Shown: positions 17,530 through 31,526, numbered from the stretch's first letter. The stretch is 33,639 nt of DNA from Enterobacteriaceae bacterium UBA2655 (GCA_002359495.1 DENB01000065.1:1168-34806); one strand, 5' to 3'. Translations and numbers: made by a program. The notes: a model not told the origin generated them from the letters alone.

Positions 17530-18285
17530 ATGGCAGATGAATCACAGGAAACAACCCATTTTGGTTTTCAGACCGTCGCCAAAAGCGAAAAGGCTGAAAA
17601 AGTCGCGGACGTGTTTCACTCCGTCGCGGCAAAATATGACCTGATGAACGATTTGATGTCCTTCGGCATCCATCGTATCTGGAAACGTTTTACCATCGAT
17701 AACAGCGGCGTGCGTCGCGGTCAGCGCGTGCTGGATCTGGCTGGCGGAACCGGCGATCTCACGGCGAAATTCTCGCGTCTGGTGGGAGAAACGGGTCAGG
17801 TGGTGCTGGCGGATATCAACAGCTCGATGCTGAAAATGGGGCGCGAAAAGCTGCGCAACCTGGGCGTGATCGGCAATGTCAGCTATGTGCAGGCGAATGC
17901 CGAAGCGCTGCCTTTTCCTGACAACCACTTTGATTGCATTACCATCTCGTTCGGTCTGCGCAACGTCACCGACAAAGAGAAGGCGCTGGCCTCAATGTAT
18001 CGCGTGCTGAAGCCGGGCGGACGTCTGCTGGTGCTGGAGTTTTCTAAGCCGCTGCTCGATCCGCTCAACAAAGCGTACGACGCCTACTCTTTCCATATTC
18101 TGCCGCGCATCGGCCAGCTGGTGGCGCAGGATGCGGAAAGCTACCGTTATCTGGCGGAATCGATCCGTATGCATCCCGATCAGGAGACCCTGAAGGCGAT
18201 GATGAACGATGCGGGTTTTGAAAATACCAGCTATTACAACCTGACCGGCGGCATCGTCGCGTTGCATCGCGGCTATAAGTTTTAA
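17530..18285 (+). CDS. ubiE: Ubiquinone/menaquinone C-methyltransferase UbiE
   Basis: UbiE uses S-adenosylmethionine to C-methylate demethylmenaquinone and the corresponding benzoquinol in ubiquinone synthesis. The 251 residues equal the E. coli length. SAM motif I is [16 protein letters not shown] (Asp69, Gly72, Gly73, Gly75), and [17 protein letters not shown] and [17 protein letters not shown] are the two UbiE family signatures. It heads the ubiE-ubiJ-ubiB cluster: ubiJ starts six bases after its stop and ubiB overlaps ubiJ, so these are surely one operon. Confidence 0.98.
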   Translation: MADESQETTHFGFQTVAKSEKAEKVADVFHSVAAKYDLMNDLMSFGIHRIWKRFTIDNSGVRRGQRVLDLAGGTGDLTAKFSRLVGETGQVVLADINSSMLKMGREKLRNLGVIGNVSYVQANAEALPFPDNHFDCITISFGLRNVTDKEKALASMYRVLKPGGRLLVLEFSKPLLDPLNKAYDAYSFHILPRIGQLVAQDAESYRYLAESIRMHPDQETLKAMMNDAGFENTSYYNLTGGIVALHRGYKF

Positions 18286-18291
18286 TCTGCT

Positions 18292-18903
18292 ATGGCGATG
18301 ACATTGACGCCCCTGATAACAGCCGGTCTCGAGACCGCGCTGAATCGTATTCTTTACCGCGATCGCAGCCTGAAATCCGCACGCCAGCGGCTGAACGGCA
18401 AAGTGCTGACGTTGCGCCTGCAAGAGCTGTCGCAGCCGCTGGTGCTGGTCTTCAGCGAGCAGCAGCTGGACGTGCTGAGCGACTGGCAGGACAAAAGCGA
18501 TTGTATCGTTAACATGCGCCTTGCGACGCTGCCTAAGCTGCGCGATCGCCAACAGCTTACCGGGCTGATCCGCAGCGGCGAGCTGGAAGTGGAGGGCGAT
18601 CTGCAGGTGGTGCAGCAGTTCTCCGCGCTGATGGATCTCGCCGAGCTGGATCCGGCGGAGTATTTCGCCCCCTGGATCGGCGATATCGCCGCGCAGAGTA
18701 TCAGCCAGGCGGCGCAGCGCGCCGTGCGGTTTCTGCGCAGCGACTTTCAGCGCAAGCAAGGATATCTTGGCCAGGCGCTGACCGAAGAGTGGCGCGTCGC
18801 GCCGGGCGCGCTGGAACTGGCCTGGTTTTGTGAGGAGGTGGACGCGATGGATCGTTCGCTTGATGCGTTAATGACGCGTTTAGCGCAGCTGGAGGCGAAA
18901 TGA
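18292..18903 (+). CDS. ubiJ: Ubiquinone biosynthesis accessory factor UbiJ
   Basis: A 203-residue protein (E. coli UbiJ 201) with an N-terminal SCP2-like lipid-binding domain. Signatures include [20 protein letters not shown] (about 81-100) and [20 protein letters not shown] (about 164-183). UbiJ and UbiK organise the soluble Ubi complex in which late ubiquinone intermediates are modified. Its last codons overlap the ubiB start as ATGA (18900-18903), a sign of translational coupling. Confidence 0.94.
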   Translation: MAMTLTPLITAGLETALNRILYRDRSLKSARQRLNGKVLTLRLQELSQPLVLVFSEQQLDVLSDWQDKSDCIVNMRLATLPKLRDRQQLTGLIRSGELEVEGDLQVVQQFSALMDLAELDPAEYFAPWIGDIAAQSISQAAQRAVRFLRSDFQRKQGYLGQALTEEWRVAPGALELAWFCEEVDAMDRSLDALMTRLAQLEAK

Positions 18904-20537
18904 CGCTGGGAGAAATTCGTCGTTTATATTTTATTATCAAGGTGTTTCTGACATACGGCCTTGATGAGCTGATTCCCCGCATGCGCATCACCCTTCCGCT
19001 TCGCCTCTGGCGGCGCGGTATTTTCTGGATCCCCAACCGACACAAAGATGAAGCGATCGGCATACGCATGCGTATGGCGATGGAGCAGCTGGGTCCGGTA
19101 TGGATCAAGCTCGGCCAGATGCTCTCTACCCGACGCGATCTCTTCCCGCCGGATATCGCCGATCAGCTGGCGATTCTGCAGGATCGCGTCGCGCCGTTCG
19201 ACGGCGTAAAGGCGAAAGCGCAGATTGAGCGTTCACTGGGCGGCCCGCTGGAAACCTGGTTTGATGATTTCGACATTAAGCCGCTGGCTTCCGCGTCCAT
19301 CGCCCAGGTGCATACCGCCACGCTGAAGGAAAACGGCAAGCAGGTGGTGATCAAAGTGATCCGCCCCGATATTTTGCCGGTCATCAAGGCGGATATGCGG
19401 CTAATCTACCGTATCGCCCGTTGGGTGCCGCGCCTGCTGCCCGACGGTCGTCGCCTGCGTCCGGTGGAAGTGGTGCGCGACTATGAGAAAACGCTGCTCG
19501 ACGAGCTTAACCTGCTGCGCGAGGCGGCGAACGCCATTCAGCTGCGCCGCAATTTCGAAGGCGACCGCCTGCTCTACGTGCCGGAAATCTATTCCGACTA
19601 CTGCAGCGTATCGATGCTGGTGATGGAGCGCATTTACGGCATTCCCATTTCCGATGTGGTGACGCTGGAGCAGCACGGCGTCAACATGAAACTGCTGGCG
19701 GAGCGCGGCGTGCAGGTTTTCTTTACGCAGGTATTCCGCGACAGCTTTTTCCATGCCGACATGCATCCCGGCAATATTTTCGTCAGCTACGAACACCCGG
19801 AAGATCCGCAATATATCGGTATCGACTGCGGCATCGTTGGCTCGCTGAACAAAGAAGATAAGCGCTATCTGGCGGAAAACTTTATCGCCTTCTTCAACCG
19901 CGACTATCGCAAGGTGGCCGAGCTGCACGTCGATTCCGGCTGGGTGCCGCCGGACACCAACGTAGAAGATTTCGAGTTCGCCATTCGCACGGTCTGCGAG
20001 CCGATTTTTGAAAAGCCGCTGGCGGAGATCTCATTCGGACACGTGCTGTTGAATCTGTTTAATACCGCGCGCCGCTTCAATATGGAAGTGCAGCCGCAGC
20101 TGGTGTTATTGCAGAAGACGCTGCTCTATATTGAAGGTATCGGCCGTCAGCTCTATCCACAGCTCGATCTGTGGAAAACCGCCAAGCCTTTCCTTGAGGA
20201 GTGGATTAAAGACCAGATCGGCCTGCCGGCGATTTGGCGCGCGGTAAAAGACAAGGCGCCGTTCTGGGCTGAGAAGCTGCCGGAGCTGCCAGAGCTGTTT
20301 TATGAAAGCATGCGGCAACATAAGATGTTGCAGCACAGCGTTGACAGACTGGCCACCGATCTGAACGCGCAGCGCACGCGTCACCATCAGTCGCGTTATC
20401 TGTTCGGCGTTGGCGCGGCGCTGTTGTTGAGCGGAACGGCGGTATTGCTAAACCGGCCGGATTGGGATTTTTTTCCGGCACTGTTAATGGCGGCGGGACT
20501 CGTCACCTGGATAATCGGCTGGCGCAAGACAAACTGA
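18900..20537 (+). CDS. ubiB: UbiB, atypical ABC1/ADCK kinase-like protein for ubiquinone synthesis
   Basis: UbiB is a membrane-bound UbiB-family protein with a protein-kinase-like fold and ATPase activity needed for ubiquinone synthesis or lipid handling. The 545-residue protein (E. coli 546) shows the KxGQ motif (Lys70 to Gln73 in WIKLGQ), the alanine-rich loop ASASIAQVH (130-138) that replaces the kinase glycine-rich loop, the catalytic Lys152, HADMHPGN with Asp287, and Asp309 of the DFG-like DCG. Two hydrophobic helices close the C-terminus. It overlaps ubiJ by four bases. Confidence 0.98.
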   Translation: MTLGEIRRLYFIIKVFLTYGLDELIPRMRITLPLRLWRRGIFWIPNRHKDEAIGIRMRMAMEQLGPVWIKLGQMLSTRRDLFPPDIADQLAILQDRVAPFDGVKAKAQIERSLGGPLETWFDDFDIKPLASASIAQVHTATLKENGKQVVIKVIRPDILPVIKADMRLIYRIARWVPRLLPDGRRLRPVEVVRDYEKTLLDELNLLREAANAIQLRRNFEGDRLLYVPEIYSDYCSVSMLVMERIYGIPISDVVTLEQHGVNMKLLAERGVQVFFTQVFRDSFFHADMHPGNIFVSYEHPEDPQYIGIDCGIVGSLNKEDKRYLAENFIAFFNRDYRKVAELHVDSGWVPPDTNVEDFEFAIRTVCEPIFEKPLAEISFGHVLLNLFNTARRFNMEVQPQLVLLQKTLLYIEGIGRQLYPQLDLWKTAKPFLEEWIKDQIGLPAIWRAVKDKAPFWAEKLPELPELFYESMRQHKMLQHSVDRLATDLNAQRTRHHQSRYLFGVGAALLLSGTAVLLNRPDWDFFPALLMAAGLVTWIIGWRKTN

Positions 20538-20567
20538 TTGTCATGCTTACCTAAAACGCGGTAATGT
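20538..20567 (+). promoter_or_regulatory. Possible tatA promoter
   Basis: TTGTCA (20538-20543) directly after the ubiB stop is a good -35, but the -10 at 17-18 bases (GTAATG/TAATGT) is weak. E. coli has a tatA promoter in this gap. Confidence 0.28.
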
Positions 20568-20658
20568 CGCTGATTCAGACCCGGCAATATGCAGCGCGCC
20601 CGGGGCTTTCTGTGGTGCGTTATTCGTCGGTTTTTCACAGAATATTAGAGGCTATCTC

Positions 20659-20913
20659 ATGGGCGGTATCAGTATTTGGCAATTGTTAATCATTGCCGTC
20701 ATTGTCGTACTTCTGTTCGGTACCAATAAGTTACGTAATCTGGGTTCGGATTTGGGCTCCTCTATTCGCGGCTTCAAAAAAGCGATGGGCGACGAGGACG
20801 ACAAAAAGGATCAACCGAAAGAGCAGGACGCTGAATTCAACGCCAAAACGTTGGCGGACAAACAGCACACTTCGGCGAGCAAAGAAGAAGCCAAGAACGA
20901 CAAGCAGGTGTAA
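20659..20913 (+). CDS. tatA: Twin-arginine translocase subunit TatA
   Basis: TatA multimers form the pathway through which folded proteins with twin-arginine signals cross the inner membrane. The 84-residue protein has a short N-terminal membrane helix (about residues 5-20), the hinge [14 protein letters not shown], an amphipathic helix to about 42 and a charged tail. [20 protein letters not shown] matches TatA closely. The ATG at 20659 follows AGAGG. tatB starts four bases after its stop. Confidence 0.97.
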   Translation: MGGISIWQLLIIAVIVVLLFGTNKLRNLGSDLGSSIRGFKKAMGDEDDKKDQPKEQDAEFNAKTLADKQHTSASKEEAKNDKQV

Positions 20914-20916
20914 ACC

Positions 20917-21447
20917 GTGTTCGATATTGGTTTTAGCGAATTGGTATTGGTATTCGTTATCGGGCTGATTGTTCTTGGCCCGCAACGACTGCCTGTCGCG
21001 GTGAAAACCGTTGTGGGCTGGATTCGGGCGATGCGCTCGCTGGCGGCGAACGTACAGAACGAGCTGGCGCAGGAGCTGAAACTGCAGGAATTGCAGGACA
21101 GCCTGAAAAAAGTGGAAGAGGCGGGCAGAGGATCGCTCTCTCCTGAGCTGAAAGAGTCGATGGAGGAGCTGCGTAAAACCGCTGACTCGATGAAGCGCTC
21201 TTATCAGCAAAGCAACGATCCGGAAAAAGCGGATGACGAAGCCAATACCATTCATAGCGCGCGACAGAAGCCTGCAGGCGAAACGCAGGATACCGTGACG
21301 CCGGCTTCGTCTGTCAATCAGGCCAGCGCGCCCGCTCAGACGCCCCAGGCCGACAAGAAGGCTGCGGCTACGCCGACCGAAAAGAAGCCTGAAAGCGCTG
21401 ACGCCGTAAGCGCGACAACCTCCTCTGCAGCAGGTGACGAACGATAA
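20917..21447 (+). CDS. tatB: Twin-arginine translocase subunit TatB
   Basis: TatB, with TatC, forms the receptor for twin-arginine signal peptides. The 176-residue protein has an N-terminal membrane helix ([20 protein letters not shown]), the hinge GPQRLP with a conserved Pro, an amphipathic helix to about residue 70 and a long Ala/Pro/Thr/Glu-rich, low-complexity tail. The start is GTG at 20917, as in E. coli. tatC starts two bases after its stop. Confidence 0.97.
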   Translation: MFDIGFSELVLVFVIGLIVLGPQRLPVAVKTVVGWIRAMRSLAANVQNELAQELKLQELQDSLKKVEEAGRGSLSPELKESMEELRKTADSMKRSYQQSNDPEKADDEANTIHSARQKPAGETQDTVTPASSVNQASAPAQTPQADKKAAATPTEKKPESADAVSATTSSAAGDER

Positions 21448-21449
21448 CC

Positions 21450-22208
21450 ATGGCCGTTGAAGATACCCAACCGCTCATCAGTCATCTGATTGAGCTGCGC
21501 AAGCGTCTGTTGAATTGCATTATCGCCGTATTGGTTATTTTCCTGGCGCTGATCTGGTTCGCGAATGACATTTATCACATCGTGGCGGCGCCGCTGATCG
21601 AGCAGATGCCCGTCGGCACCAGCATGATCGCGACGGATGTCGCTTCGCCCTTTTTTACCCCGATCAAGCTGACGATTATCGTTTCCGTGTTTCTGGCGGT
21701 GCCGGTGATCCTTTACCAGGTCTGGGCGTTCGTGGCGCCGGCGCTTTATCGCCATGAGCGCAAGCTGGTAATGCCGCTGCTCTTCTCCAGCACGCTGCTG
21801 TTTTACGTCGGCGTCGCGTTCGCCTATTTCATCGTCTTCCCGCTGGCGTTCGGCTTTTTCGCTAAAACCGCGCCGCAGGGCGTACAGATGGCGACCGATA
21901 TCACCAACTACCTCGATTTCGTCATGACGCTGTTTATGGCGTTCGGCGTTGCGTTCGAGGTGCCGGTCGCGATCGTGCTGCTCTGCTGGACCGGCATCAC
22001 CACGCCGGAAGATCTGAAAAAGAAACGTCCCTACATTCTGGTCGGCGCGTTTATCGTCGGCATGCTGCTGACGCCGCCGGACGTTTTTTCACAAACTTTG
22101 CTCGCTATTCCGATGTACTGCCTGTTTGAAGTGGGCGTATTCTTTTCCCGTTACTACGTGGGAAAAGGGCGTCGGGACAGAGATGAGGAACACGAAACCG
22201 AATCCTGA
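21450..22208 (+). CDS. tatC: Twin-arginine translocase subunit TatC
   Basis: TatC is the six-helix core of the Tat receptor. The 252-residue protein (E. coli 258) keeps the residues known to contact the signal peptide or support transport: Glu15 and Arg17 in LIELRKR, Phe94, Glu103 in YRHERKL, Glu170 and Asp211 in LTPPDVFSQ, all at E. coli numbering. The charged C-terminal tail is slightly shorter. It is closely followed by two hairpins, the second a strong terminator that separates it from tatD. Confidence 0.98.
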   Translation: MAVEDTQPLISHLIELRKRLLNCIIAVLVIFLALIWFANDIYHIVAAPLIEQMPVGTSMIATDVASPFFTPIKLTIIVSVFLAVPVILYQVWAFVAPALYRHERKLVMPLLFSSTLLFYVGVAFAYFIVFPLAFGFFAKTAPQGVQMATDITNYLDFVMTLFMAFGVAFEVPVAIVLLCWTGITTPEDLKKKRPYILVGAFIVGMLLTPPDVFSQTLLAIPMYCLFEVGVFFSRYYVGKGRRDRDEEHETES

Positions 22209-22253
22209 TCCTTCGACGAGCTTCCCGCGATACGGCGGGATAACGATCAATCC

Positions 22254-22282
22254 AAACCGCCCCTCGGGGCGGTTTCTTTTTT
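22254..22282 (+). terminator. Intrinsic terminator between tatC and tatD
   Basis: AAACCGCC and GGCGGTTT pair around CCTCGG, followed by C and six T residues. A second hairpin without T-tract, TCCCGC and GCGGGA (22223-22240), lies just upstream. The terminator ends ten bases before the tatD ATG. Confidence 0.88.
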
Positions 22283-22292
22283 GGAAAACGCT

Positions 22293-23075
22293 ATGTTTGA
22301 TATCGGTGTAAACCTGACCAGCACGCAATTCGCAAAAGATCGCGAACAGGTGACTGCTCGTGCGCGCGAAGCGGGCGTCACCGGCATGCTGATTACCGGC
22401 ACTAACGCGCTGGAAAGCCAGCAGGCGCAGCGCCTGGCGGAACGTCACCCTGACTACTGCTGGTCGACGGCGGGCGTGCATCCCCATCACGCCAGCGAAT
22501 GGTCGGCGGAAACGGCGAATACGCTGCGGCGGCTGGCGGAGAGTCCGCAGGTGGTGGCGATTGGCGAGTGCGGGCTGGATTTCAATCGCAACTTCGCTGC
22601 GCACGATCAGCAGGAGTACGCGTTCGACGCTCAGCTGGCGCTGGCGGCGGAACTGAAGATGCCGGTGTTTTTACACTGTCGCGAAGCCCATGAGCGGCTG
22701 GCCGCGGTGCTGAAGCCCTGGTTGCCGCAGTTGCCTGGCGCGGTGGCGCACTGTTTTACCGGAACGCGCGCAGAGCTGGAAGCGTGTCTGGCGATGGGGC
22801 TCTATATCGGCATTACCGGCTGGGTGTGCGATGAGCGACGCGGGCTTGAGCTACGCGAGTTGCTGCCGCTGATCCCAGCCAATCGACTGCTGCTGGAGAC
22901 CGACGCGCCTTACCTGCTGCCGCGCGATATGCGTCCGCGTCCAACTTCGCGTCGCAACGAACCCTGCTTTCTGCCGCATATCGTCCAGCAGGTCGCGCAC
23001 TGGCGTGGCGAAGAGACGCAGATGCTGGCGTCTCGTCTGGATCGCAATGCGCGAGCGCTATTTGGTCTGGCTTAA
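22293..23075 (+). CDS. tatD: TatD, metal-dependent 3'-5' DNase
   Basis: TatD is a cytoplasmic magnesium-dependent 3'-5' exonuclease linked to repair of oxidised DNA; it is not needed for Tat export. The 260 residues equal the E. coli length. Like E. coli TatD it begins [10 protein letters not shown], with Asn in place of the usual HxH metal motif. Other metal ligands are visible: Glu92 in GECGLDF, His128 in FLHCREAH, His153 in AHCFTG and Asp204 in [10 protein letters not shown]. The ATG at 22293 follows GGAAAA; a TTG at 22281 is in frame but lies in the terminator T-tract. Its stop overlaps the rfaH stop. Confidence 0.96.
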   Translation: MFDIGVNLTSTQFAKDREQVTARAREAGVTGMLITGTNALESQQAQRLAERHPDYCWSTAGVHPHHASEWSAETANTLRRLAESPQVVAIGECGLDFNRNFAAHDQQEYAFDAQLALAAELKMPVFLHCREAHERLAAVLKPWLPQLPGAVAHCFTGTRAELEACLAMGLYIGITGWVCDERRGLELRELLPLIPANRLLLETDAPYLLPRDMRPRPTSRRNEPCFLPHIVQQVAHWRGEETQMLASRLDRNARALFGLA

Positions 23076-23560
23076 ACTTTGCGGAACTGCTTATTGTCGA
23101 CGCTGCGCATCACCTGCTTATTCAGCAGGTTAAGCAGCAAAATGGAGCGGGTTTCGCCATCCGGCTCGGCAAAGATCGCGCGCAGCCCTTCGAACGTGCC
23201 TTCGGTGATGATGACCTCGTCGCCGGTTTGCGGCGTTTCGGGATCCTGCAGGGTTTGCGGCGCTTCGCTTTGCAGCGCTTCGATCACTTCCGAGGGAACG
23301 GTGGCGGGCATCGCGCCGAAACGGACGAAATGGCTAACGCCGCGCGTTGAGCTGATGGTTGTGGTATGAATAGCTTCGGGATCAAACTCAATAAACAGGT
23401 AGTTTGGGAACAGCGGCTCACTCACGGTGGTACGTTTGCCGCGCACGATTTTTTCAAGGGCAATCATCGGGCTGAGGCAATGCACCTCCTGCCGCTCCAG
23501 ATGCTCTTTTGCGCGCAACAGCTGACCACGTTTACAGTAGAGTAAGTACCAGGATTCCAT
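23072..23560 (-). CDS. rfaH: Transcription antiterminator RfaH
   Basis: RfaH is a NusG paralogue that joins RNA polymerase paused at ops sites and carries it through long operons for LPS, capsule and secretion. The 162-residue protein equals E. coli in length, with the NGN domain at about 1-100 ([26 protein letters not shown]) and the fold-switching C-terminal KOW domain at about 115-162 ([17 protein letters not shown]). The frame is open 20 codons upstream, but the ATG at 23560 starts the conserved N-terminus. It converges on tatD, the two stop codons sharing TTAA (23072-23075), and is divergent from ubiD. Confidence 0.97.
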   Translation of the reverse strand: MESWYLLYCKRGQLLRAKEHLERQEVHCLSPMIALEKIVRGKRTTVSEPLFPNYLFIEFDPEAIHTTTISSTRGVSHFVRFGAMPATVPSEVIEALQSEAPQTLQDPETPQTGDEVIITEGTFEGLRAIFAEPDGETRSILLLNLLNKQVMRSVDNKQFRKV

Positions 23561-23722
23561 AACTGCTCCCAAATAACAGACGCTAAGAATAGCAAACCTG
23601 CTGGCAGAGTTATAGCGCATCGGGGCCCGTAAAGGGGCGGTTCGCTGAAAATTATTGGGAATTTTCTTAGCATGCGCCGCAGCGCTATGGCATAAACCTC
23701 AACACTTCATCGGAATCAGCCC

Positions 23723-23728
23723 TATAAT
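23723..23728 (+). promoter_or_regulatory. Candidate -10 of the ubiD promoter
   Basis: A perfect TATAAT about 35 bases before the chosen ubiD start; transcription would begin near 23735. No good -35 is seen at 17 bases. The in-frame ATG at 23727 overlaps this element and would lie upstream of the transcript. Confidence 0.55.
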
Positions 23729-23762
23729 GGCCGATTCAATCTGGCCGGAAACCGAACGCCAT

Positions 23763-25247
23763 ATGAAATATCAGGATTTACGTGACTTCCTGTCGCTGCT
23801 GGAGCAGCGGGGAGAGCTAAAGCGGATCGCTCAGGTTATCGATCCCGAACTAGAAATGACCGAAATCGCGGACCGCACGCTGCGCGCGGGCGGTCCGGCG
23901 CTGCTGTTTGAAAACCCCAGGGGTTATGACATGCCGGTGCTCTGCAACCTGTTCGGCACGCCGAAGCGCGTGGCGATGGGCATGGGCCAGGAAGATGTCG
24001 GCGCGCTGCGCGAAGTGGGCAAACTGCTCGCCTTTCTGAAAGAGCCGGAGCCGCCGAAAGGCTTCCGCGACCTGTTCGACAAAATGCCGCAGTTCAGGCA
24101 GGTGCTGAATATGCCGACCAAACGGCTGCGCAACGCGCCCTGCCAGGAGGTGGTTTATCAGGGCGACGAGGTCGATCTGTCGCGCATTCCGGTGATGAAA
24201 TGCTGGCCCGACGACGCCGCGCCGCTTATCACCTGGGGCCTGACCGTGACGCGCGGCCCGCACAAGGAGCGCCAGAATCTCGGCATCTACCGCCAGCAGG
24301 TGATAGGTAAAAATCGCCTGATCATGCGCTGGCTCTCGCATCGCGGCGGCGCGCTCGATTTTCAGGAATGGTGCAAGGCGCATCCCGGCGAACGCTTCCC
24401 GGTAGCGGTGGCGCTGGGCGCCGATCCGGCCACCATTTTAGGCGCCGTGACGCCGGTGCCCGATACGCTGTCGGAATACGCCTTCGCGGGCCTGCTGCGC
24501 GGCAACAAAACCGAAGTGGTGAAGTGCCTCTCCAACGATCTGGAGGTGCCGGCCAGCGCGGAAATCGTGCTGGAAGGCTACATCGAGCCGGGCGATACGG
24601 CGCCGGAAGGGCCTTATGGCGATCACACCGGCTACTATAATGAAGTCGATGATTTTCCGGTGTTTACCGTCACCCACGTCACGCAACGTCACAAAGCGAT
24701 CTATCATTCAACCTATACCGGTCGTCCGCCCGACGAGCCGGCCGTGCTGGGCGTAGCGCTGAACGAAGTGCTGGTGCCGATTCTGATCAAGCAGTTTCCG
24801 GAAATTGTGGATTTCTATCTGCCGCCGGAAGGGTGCTCGTATCGCCTGGCGGTGGTGACGATCAAAAAACAGTATGCCGGGCATGCTAAACGCGTCATGT
24901 TTGGCGTCTGGTCATTTCTGCGACAGTTCATGTACACCAAGTTTGTTATCGTGTGCGACGACGACGTCAACGCCCGCGACTGGAACGACGTGATTTGGGC
25001 GATTACCACTCGCATGGATCCGGCGCGCGATACGGTGTTGGTCGAGAACACGCCGATCGATTATCTTGATTTCGCCTCGCCGGTTTCCGGTCTGGGATCC
25101 AAGATGGGCCTGGACGCCACCAACAAATGGCCGGGCGAAACCCAGCGCGAATGGGGGCGTCCTATCGTGAAAGATCCTGCCGTTACGGCACGTATCGATG
25201 CAATTTGGGATGAGTTAGGCATTTTAAATCAGCCGCCGCAGCGTTGA
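23763..25247 (+). CDS. ubiD: 4-hydroxy-3-polyprenylbenzoate decarboxylase UbiD
   Basis: UbiD removes the carboxyl group from 3-octaprenyl-4-hydroxybenzoate in ubiquinone synthesis, using the prenylated flavin made by UbiX. The 494-residue protein (E. coli 497) carries highly conserved blocks: [31 protein letters not shown] near residue 280 and [20 protein letters not shown]. The frame is open 36 codons further upstream, but the ATG at 23763 starts the conserved [20 protein letters not shown] and lies downstream of a consensus -10. fre follows after 42 bases, as in E. coli, and is probably co-transcribed. Confidence 0.97.
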   Translation: MKYQDLRDFLSLLEQRGELKRIAQVIDPELEMTEIADRTLRAGGPALLFENPRGYDMPVLCNLFGTPKRVAMGMGQEDVGALREVGKLLAFLKEPEPPKGFRDLFDKMPQFRQVLNMPTKRLRNAPCQEVVYQGDEVDLSRIPVMKCWPDDAAPLITWGLTVTRGPHKERQNLGIYRQQVIGKNRLIMRWLSHRGGALDFQEWCKAHPGERFPVAVALGADPATILGAVTPVPDTLSEYAFAGLLRGNKTEVVKCLSNDLEVPASAEIVLEGYIEPGDTAPEGPYGDHTGYYNEVDDFPVFTVTHVTQRHKAIYHSTYTGRPPDEPAVLGVALNEVLVPILIKQFPEIVDFYLPPEGCSYRLAVVTIKKQYAGHAKRVMFGVWSFLRQFMYTKFVIVCDDDVNARDWNDVIWAITTRMDPARDTVLVENTPIDYLDFASPVSGLGSKMGLDATNKWPGETQREWGRPIVKDPAVTARIDAIWDELGILNQPPQR

Positions 25248-25289
25248 CGGCGAGCACAGATCCATACGACGACCCGACAGAGGGAACGC

Positions 25290-25991
25290 ATGACAACCTT
25301 GAGCTGTAAAGTAACATCGGTCGAAGCGATCACCGACACCGTTTATCGCGTCCGGCTGGTGCCGGAAGCGGATTTTAGCTTTCGAGCTGGCCAGTATTTG
25401 ATGGTAGTAATGGATGAGCGCGATAAGCGTCCGTTCTCCCTCGCTTCAACGCCGATGGAAAAAGATATTATCGAGCTGCATATCGGCGCGTCCGACATCA
25501 ACCTCTATGCCATGGCGGTGATGGAGCGCATCCAGAATCAGCGCCAAATCATCGTCGATATTCCGCACGGCGACGCCTGGCTGCGGGAAGAAGGCAGCCG
25601 CCCGCTGATCCTGATCGCCGGCGGCACCGGCTTCTCCTATGCCCGTTCGATTCTGCTCACCGCGCTGGCGCAGCAGCCGGATCGCGATATCGCCATTTAC
25701 TGGGGCGGACGCGAGCTGAAGCACCTCTACGATCTGGAGGAGCTGAACGCGCTCGCCGTCAAGCATCCCAATCTGAAGGTGATTCCGGTCGTGGAGCAGC
25801 CTGAAGCGGGCTGGCAGGGACGGAGCGGTACGGTGTTAACCGCCGTGATGCAGGATTTCGCCACCCTGAGCGAACACGATATTTATATCGCCGGGCGCTT
25901 TGAGATGGCTAAAATCGCCCGCGACCGCTTCTGCGCCGAACGCGGCGCGCTGGAAGCGCATATGTTCGGCGACGCTTTCGCCTTTATCTGA
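25290..25991 (+). CDS. fre: NAD(P)H-flavin reductase
   Basis: Fre reduces free riboflavin, FMN and FAD with NAD(P)H, supplying reduced flavin for ribonucleotide reductase activation and iron reduction. It has 233 residues, as in E. coli, and the ferredoxin-reductase layout without tight flavin binding: flavin motif RPFS (47-50), nucleotide motif [10 protein letters not shown] (111-120) and the C-terminal FGDAFAF. In context it may also supply reduced flavin for UbiX/UbiD chemistry, but that is inference. The 42-base gap to fadA holds an imperfect GC-rich hairpin without T-tract. Confidence 0.97.
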   Translation: MTTLSCKVTSVEAITDTVYRVRLVPEADFSFRAGQYLMVVMDERDKRPFSLASTPMEKDIIELHIGASDINLYAMAVMERIQNQRQIIVDIPHGDAWLREEGSRPLILIAGGTGFSYARSILLTALAQQPDRDIAIYWGGRELKHLYDLEELNALAVKHPNLKVIPVVEQPEAGWQGRSGTVLTAVMQDFATLSEHDIYIAGRFEMAKIARDRFCAERGALEAHMFGDAFAFI

Positions 25992-26033
25992 CCCGGCGAT
26001 GCCCGTCTTCGCAGGCGGGCGTCGGGTTACGCT

Positions 26034-29391
<3,358 letters not shown>

Positions 29392-29418
29392 GTCTGCCTC
29401 CTGAAACCGCGATGAGTG

Positions 29419-29435
29419 ATCTGGTCATACCAGAT
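29419..29435 (-). promoter_or_regulatory. FadR operator of fadBA
   Basis: ATCTGGTCATACCAGAT is a perfect seven-base inverted repeat around CAT and keeps the TGGT/ACCA core of FadR sites. FadR represses fadBA until long-chain acyl-CoA releases it. Confidence 0.85.
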
Positions 29436-29536
29436 GAACGAGAGTGTGCGAGTGACGTTAATTTTTTGCAAACGAGAAGTTGCTTATTTGCTAACAAGAT
29501 CACGTCGTGCGGAACACGGCATCCGTCTGGCGGCTG

Positions 29537-29545
29537 TGATACACT
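29537..29545 (+). promoter_or_regulatory. Candidate extended -10 of the pepQ promoter
   Basis: TGATACACT combines the TGn extension with TACACT, 32 bases before the pepQ start. The -35 region is poor. Confidence 0.45.
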
Positions 29546-29577
29546 GCGGCCATTTTCGCGACACCGGAGAGAGGCAC

Positions 29578-30909
29578 ATGGATTCTCTGAAAGAGCTTTA
29601 TCGTACACATATCAACACCCTTCAGCAACGTGCGCAGCAGGTGCTGGCGCGCTGTAAACTTGATGCGATGCTGATCCATTCAGGCGAACTATTGACGGTT
29701 TTTCTCGATGACCACAGTTACCCGTTTAAGGTGAATCCTCAGTTTAAAGCCTGGGTGCCGGTAACTCAGGTTCCGAACTGCTGGTTATGGATTGACGGCG
29801 TGAACAAGCCGAAGCTGTGGTTTTACTCGCCGGTGGATTACTGGCACAACGTCGAACCGCTGCCGCAGAGTTTCTGGACGGATGAAGTTGAGGTTACCGG
29901 GCTTAAAAACGCCGACGACATCGGCCAGCTGCTGCCAACGCAGCGGGATAAGGTGGCGTATATCGGTCCGACGCCGTCGCGCGCCGCTCAGTTGGGCATC
30001 GGCGCCGACAAGGTCAACCCTCAGGCGGCGATCGACTATCTGCACTATTACCGCAGCTATAAAACCGGCTATGAACTCGCCTGTATGCGCGAGGCGCAAA
30101 AACTGGCGGTCGCGGGTCATCGCGCCGCGAAGGAAGCCTTTTTCTCCGGCCTGAGCGAGTTCGATATCAATATCGCTTACCTCTCCGCCACCGGTCATCG
30201 CGACATCGATGTGCCTTACGGCAACATTATCGCCCTGAATGAACATGCCGCCGTGCTGCACTACACCAAACTGGATCACCAGCCGCCGGCGAAACGGCGT
30301 AGCTTTCTGATCGATGCGGGCGCGGAGTATCTGGGCTATGCCGCGGATTTGACCCGCAGCTACGCCGCGCAAAGCGGTTCGCTTTATGCGCAGCTGGTCG
30401 AGGCGATGAATAGCGAAGAGCTGGCTCTCATCGATACGCTGAAGGCGGGCATGCGCTATACCGATTACCATCTGCAGATGCACCAGCGCATTGCGAAGCT
30501 GTTGTTGAAGTTTGAACTGGTGCAGGGATTAAGCGAAGAGGCGCTGGTGGCGGAAGATATTACCGGGCCGTTTATGCCGCATGGTCTGGGGCATCCGCTG
30601 GGACTGCAGGTTCATGACGTCGCCGGCTTTATGCAGGACGATTGCGGCACGCATCTGGCGGCTCCTGCGCAGTATCCTTACCTGCGCTGCACGCGCGTGC
30701 TGGAGCCTGGTATGGTGCTCACCATCGAGCCCGGCATCTATTTTATCGATTCGCTGCTGGCGCCGTGGCGCGAAGGGAAATTCAGCCAGTACTTTAACTG
30801 GCAGGCGATCGAGGCGTTGAAGCCTTACGGCGGCGTGCGTATCGAGGACAACGTGGCGATCCACGCCAACCGTATTGAAAACATGACGCGCGATCTGCAT
30901 CTCGCCTGA
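29578..30909 (+). CDS. pepQ: Xaa-Pro dipeptidase PepQ
   Basis: PepQ is a cytoplasmic manganese-dependent prolidase that splits dipeptides with C-terminal proline. It has 443 residues, as in E. coli. The pita-bread metal ligands are seen at exactly the E. coli positions: Asp246 and Asp257 ([16 protein letters not shown]), His339 (HGLGHPLG), Glu384 (TIEPGIY) and Glu423 (RIEDNV). The frame is open 54 codons upstream, but that reaches into the fadB control region; the ATG at 29578 follows GAGAGG and starts [12 protein letters not shown]. Its stop overlaps the yigZ start as TGATG. Confidence 0.98.
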   Translation: MDSLKELYRTHINTLQQRAQQVLARCKLDAMLIHSGELLTVFLDDHSYPFKVNPQFKAWVPVTQVPNCWLWIDGVNKPKLWFYSPVDYWHNVEPLPQSFWTDEVEVTGLKNADDIGQLLPTQRDKVAYIGPTPSRAAQLGIGADKVNPQAAIDYLHYYRSYKTGYELACMREAQKLAVAGHRAAKEAFFSGLSEFDINIAYLSATGHRDIDVPYGNIIALNEHAAVLHYTKLDHQPPAKRRSFLIDAGAEYLGYAADLTRSYAAQSGSLYAQLVEAMNSEELALIDTLKAGMRYTDYHLQMHQRIAKLLLKFELVQGLSEEALVAEDITGPFMPHGLGHPLGLQVHDVAGFMQDDCGTHLAAPAQYPYLRCTRVLEPGMVLTIEPGIYFIDSLLAPWREGKFSQYFNWQAIEALKPYGGVRIEDNVAIHANRIENMTRDLHLA

Positions 30910-31526
30910 TGGACGGCTGGGATATTCCCGCGCAGGCCGTCAGCGTCAGCGAGGAAACGATTAAAAAAAGCCGCTTTATCACGCTGCTAGCGCATACTGA
31001 TGGCGTCGAGGCGGCACGCGCCTTCGTGCAGCAGGTTAAAGCGGAGCATCCTGCCGCGCGCCACCACTGCTGGGCCTGGGTGGCGGGAGCGCCCGACGAT
31101 TCTCAGCAGCTCGGTTTTTCCGATGACGGCGAACCTTCCGGCACGGCGGGAAAACCGATGCTGGCGCAGCTGATGGGCAGCCAGATCGGCGAAATCACGG
31201 CGGTGGTGGTGCGTTACTACGGCGGCATTATGTTGGGCACCGGCGGACTGGTTAAAGCCTACGGCGGCGGCGTGCAGCAGGGGTTAAAGCAGCTGGCGCG
31301 GACGCGCAAAGTTCCTATGCTGCGTTTCCATCTGCAGTGCGACTATGCCCAACTGAAAGATATCGAACGCCTTCTGCAACGGTTTGAGGGGGAAATCGCG
31401 GAAAGTCAGTATCGCGATCGTATCGATCTTACGCTGGCGTTGCCGCATGGGCAGCTCGACGCATTTTCACAAAATCTGTCAGACTTTAGTCGGGGCGCGT
31501 TAACGCTGATCCCGATGAAGCAGTAA
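30909..31526 (+). CDS. yigZ: YigZ, IMPACT-family protein
   Basis: A 205-residue member of the UPF0029/IMPACT family (E. coli YigZ 204). The signature DDGEPSGTAGKPMLAQL (about 74-90) and AVVVRYYGGIMLGTGGLVKA (about 98-117) are clear, followed by a DUF1949 ferredoxin-like C-terminal domain. Its function is not established; eukaryotic IMPACT regulates the kinase GCN2, and a role in nucleic-acid binding has been suggested. It overlaps pepQ by one base, so the two are translationally coupled, and trkH follows after 31 bases. Confidence 0.95.
   Translation: MDGWDIPAQAVSVSEETIKKSRFITLLAHTDGVEAARAFVQQVKAEHPAARHHCWAWVAGAPDDSQQLGFSDDGEPSGTAGKPMLAQLMGSQIGEITAVVVRYYGGIMLGTGGLVKAYGGGVQQGLKQLARTRKVPMLRFHLQCDYAQLKDIERLLQRFEGEIAESQYRDRIDLTLALPHGQLDAFSQNLSDFSRGALTLIPMKQ

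Noticed and set aside
18600..18903. EsrE-type small RNA inside the 3' part of ubiJ
   Set aside because: Reported for E. coli, but nothing visible here shows an independent promoter or terminator, so it was not annotated.
25991..26026. GC-rich inverted repeat between fre and fadA as a terminator
   Set aside because: The pairing is interrupted and no T-tract follows on either strand.
29489..29504. CRP site between fadB and pepQ (TGCTA-ACAAGA-TCACG)
   Set aside because: Only one half matches the consensus; too weak to call.
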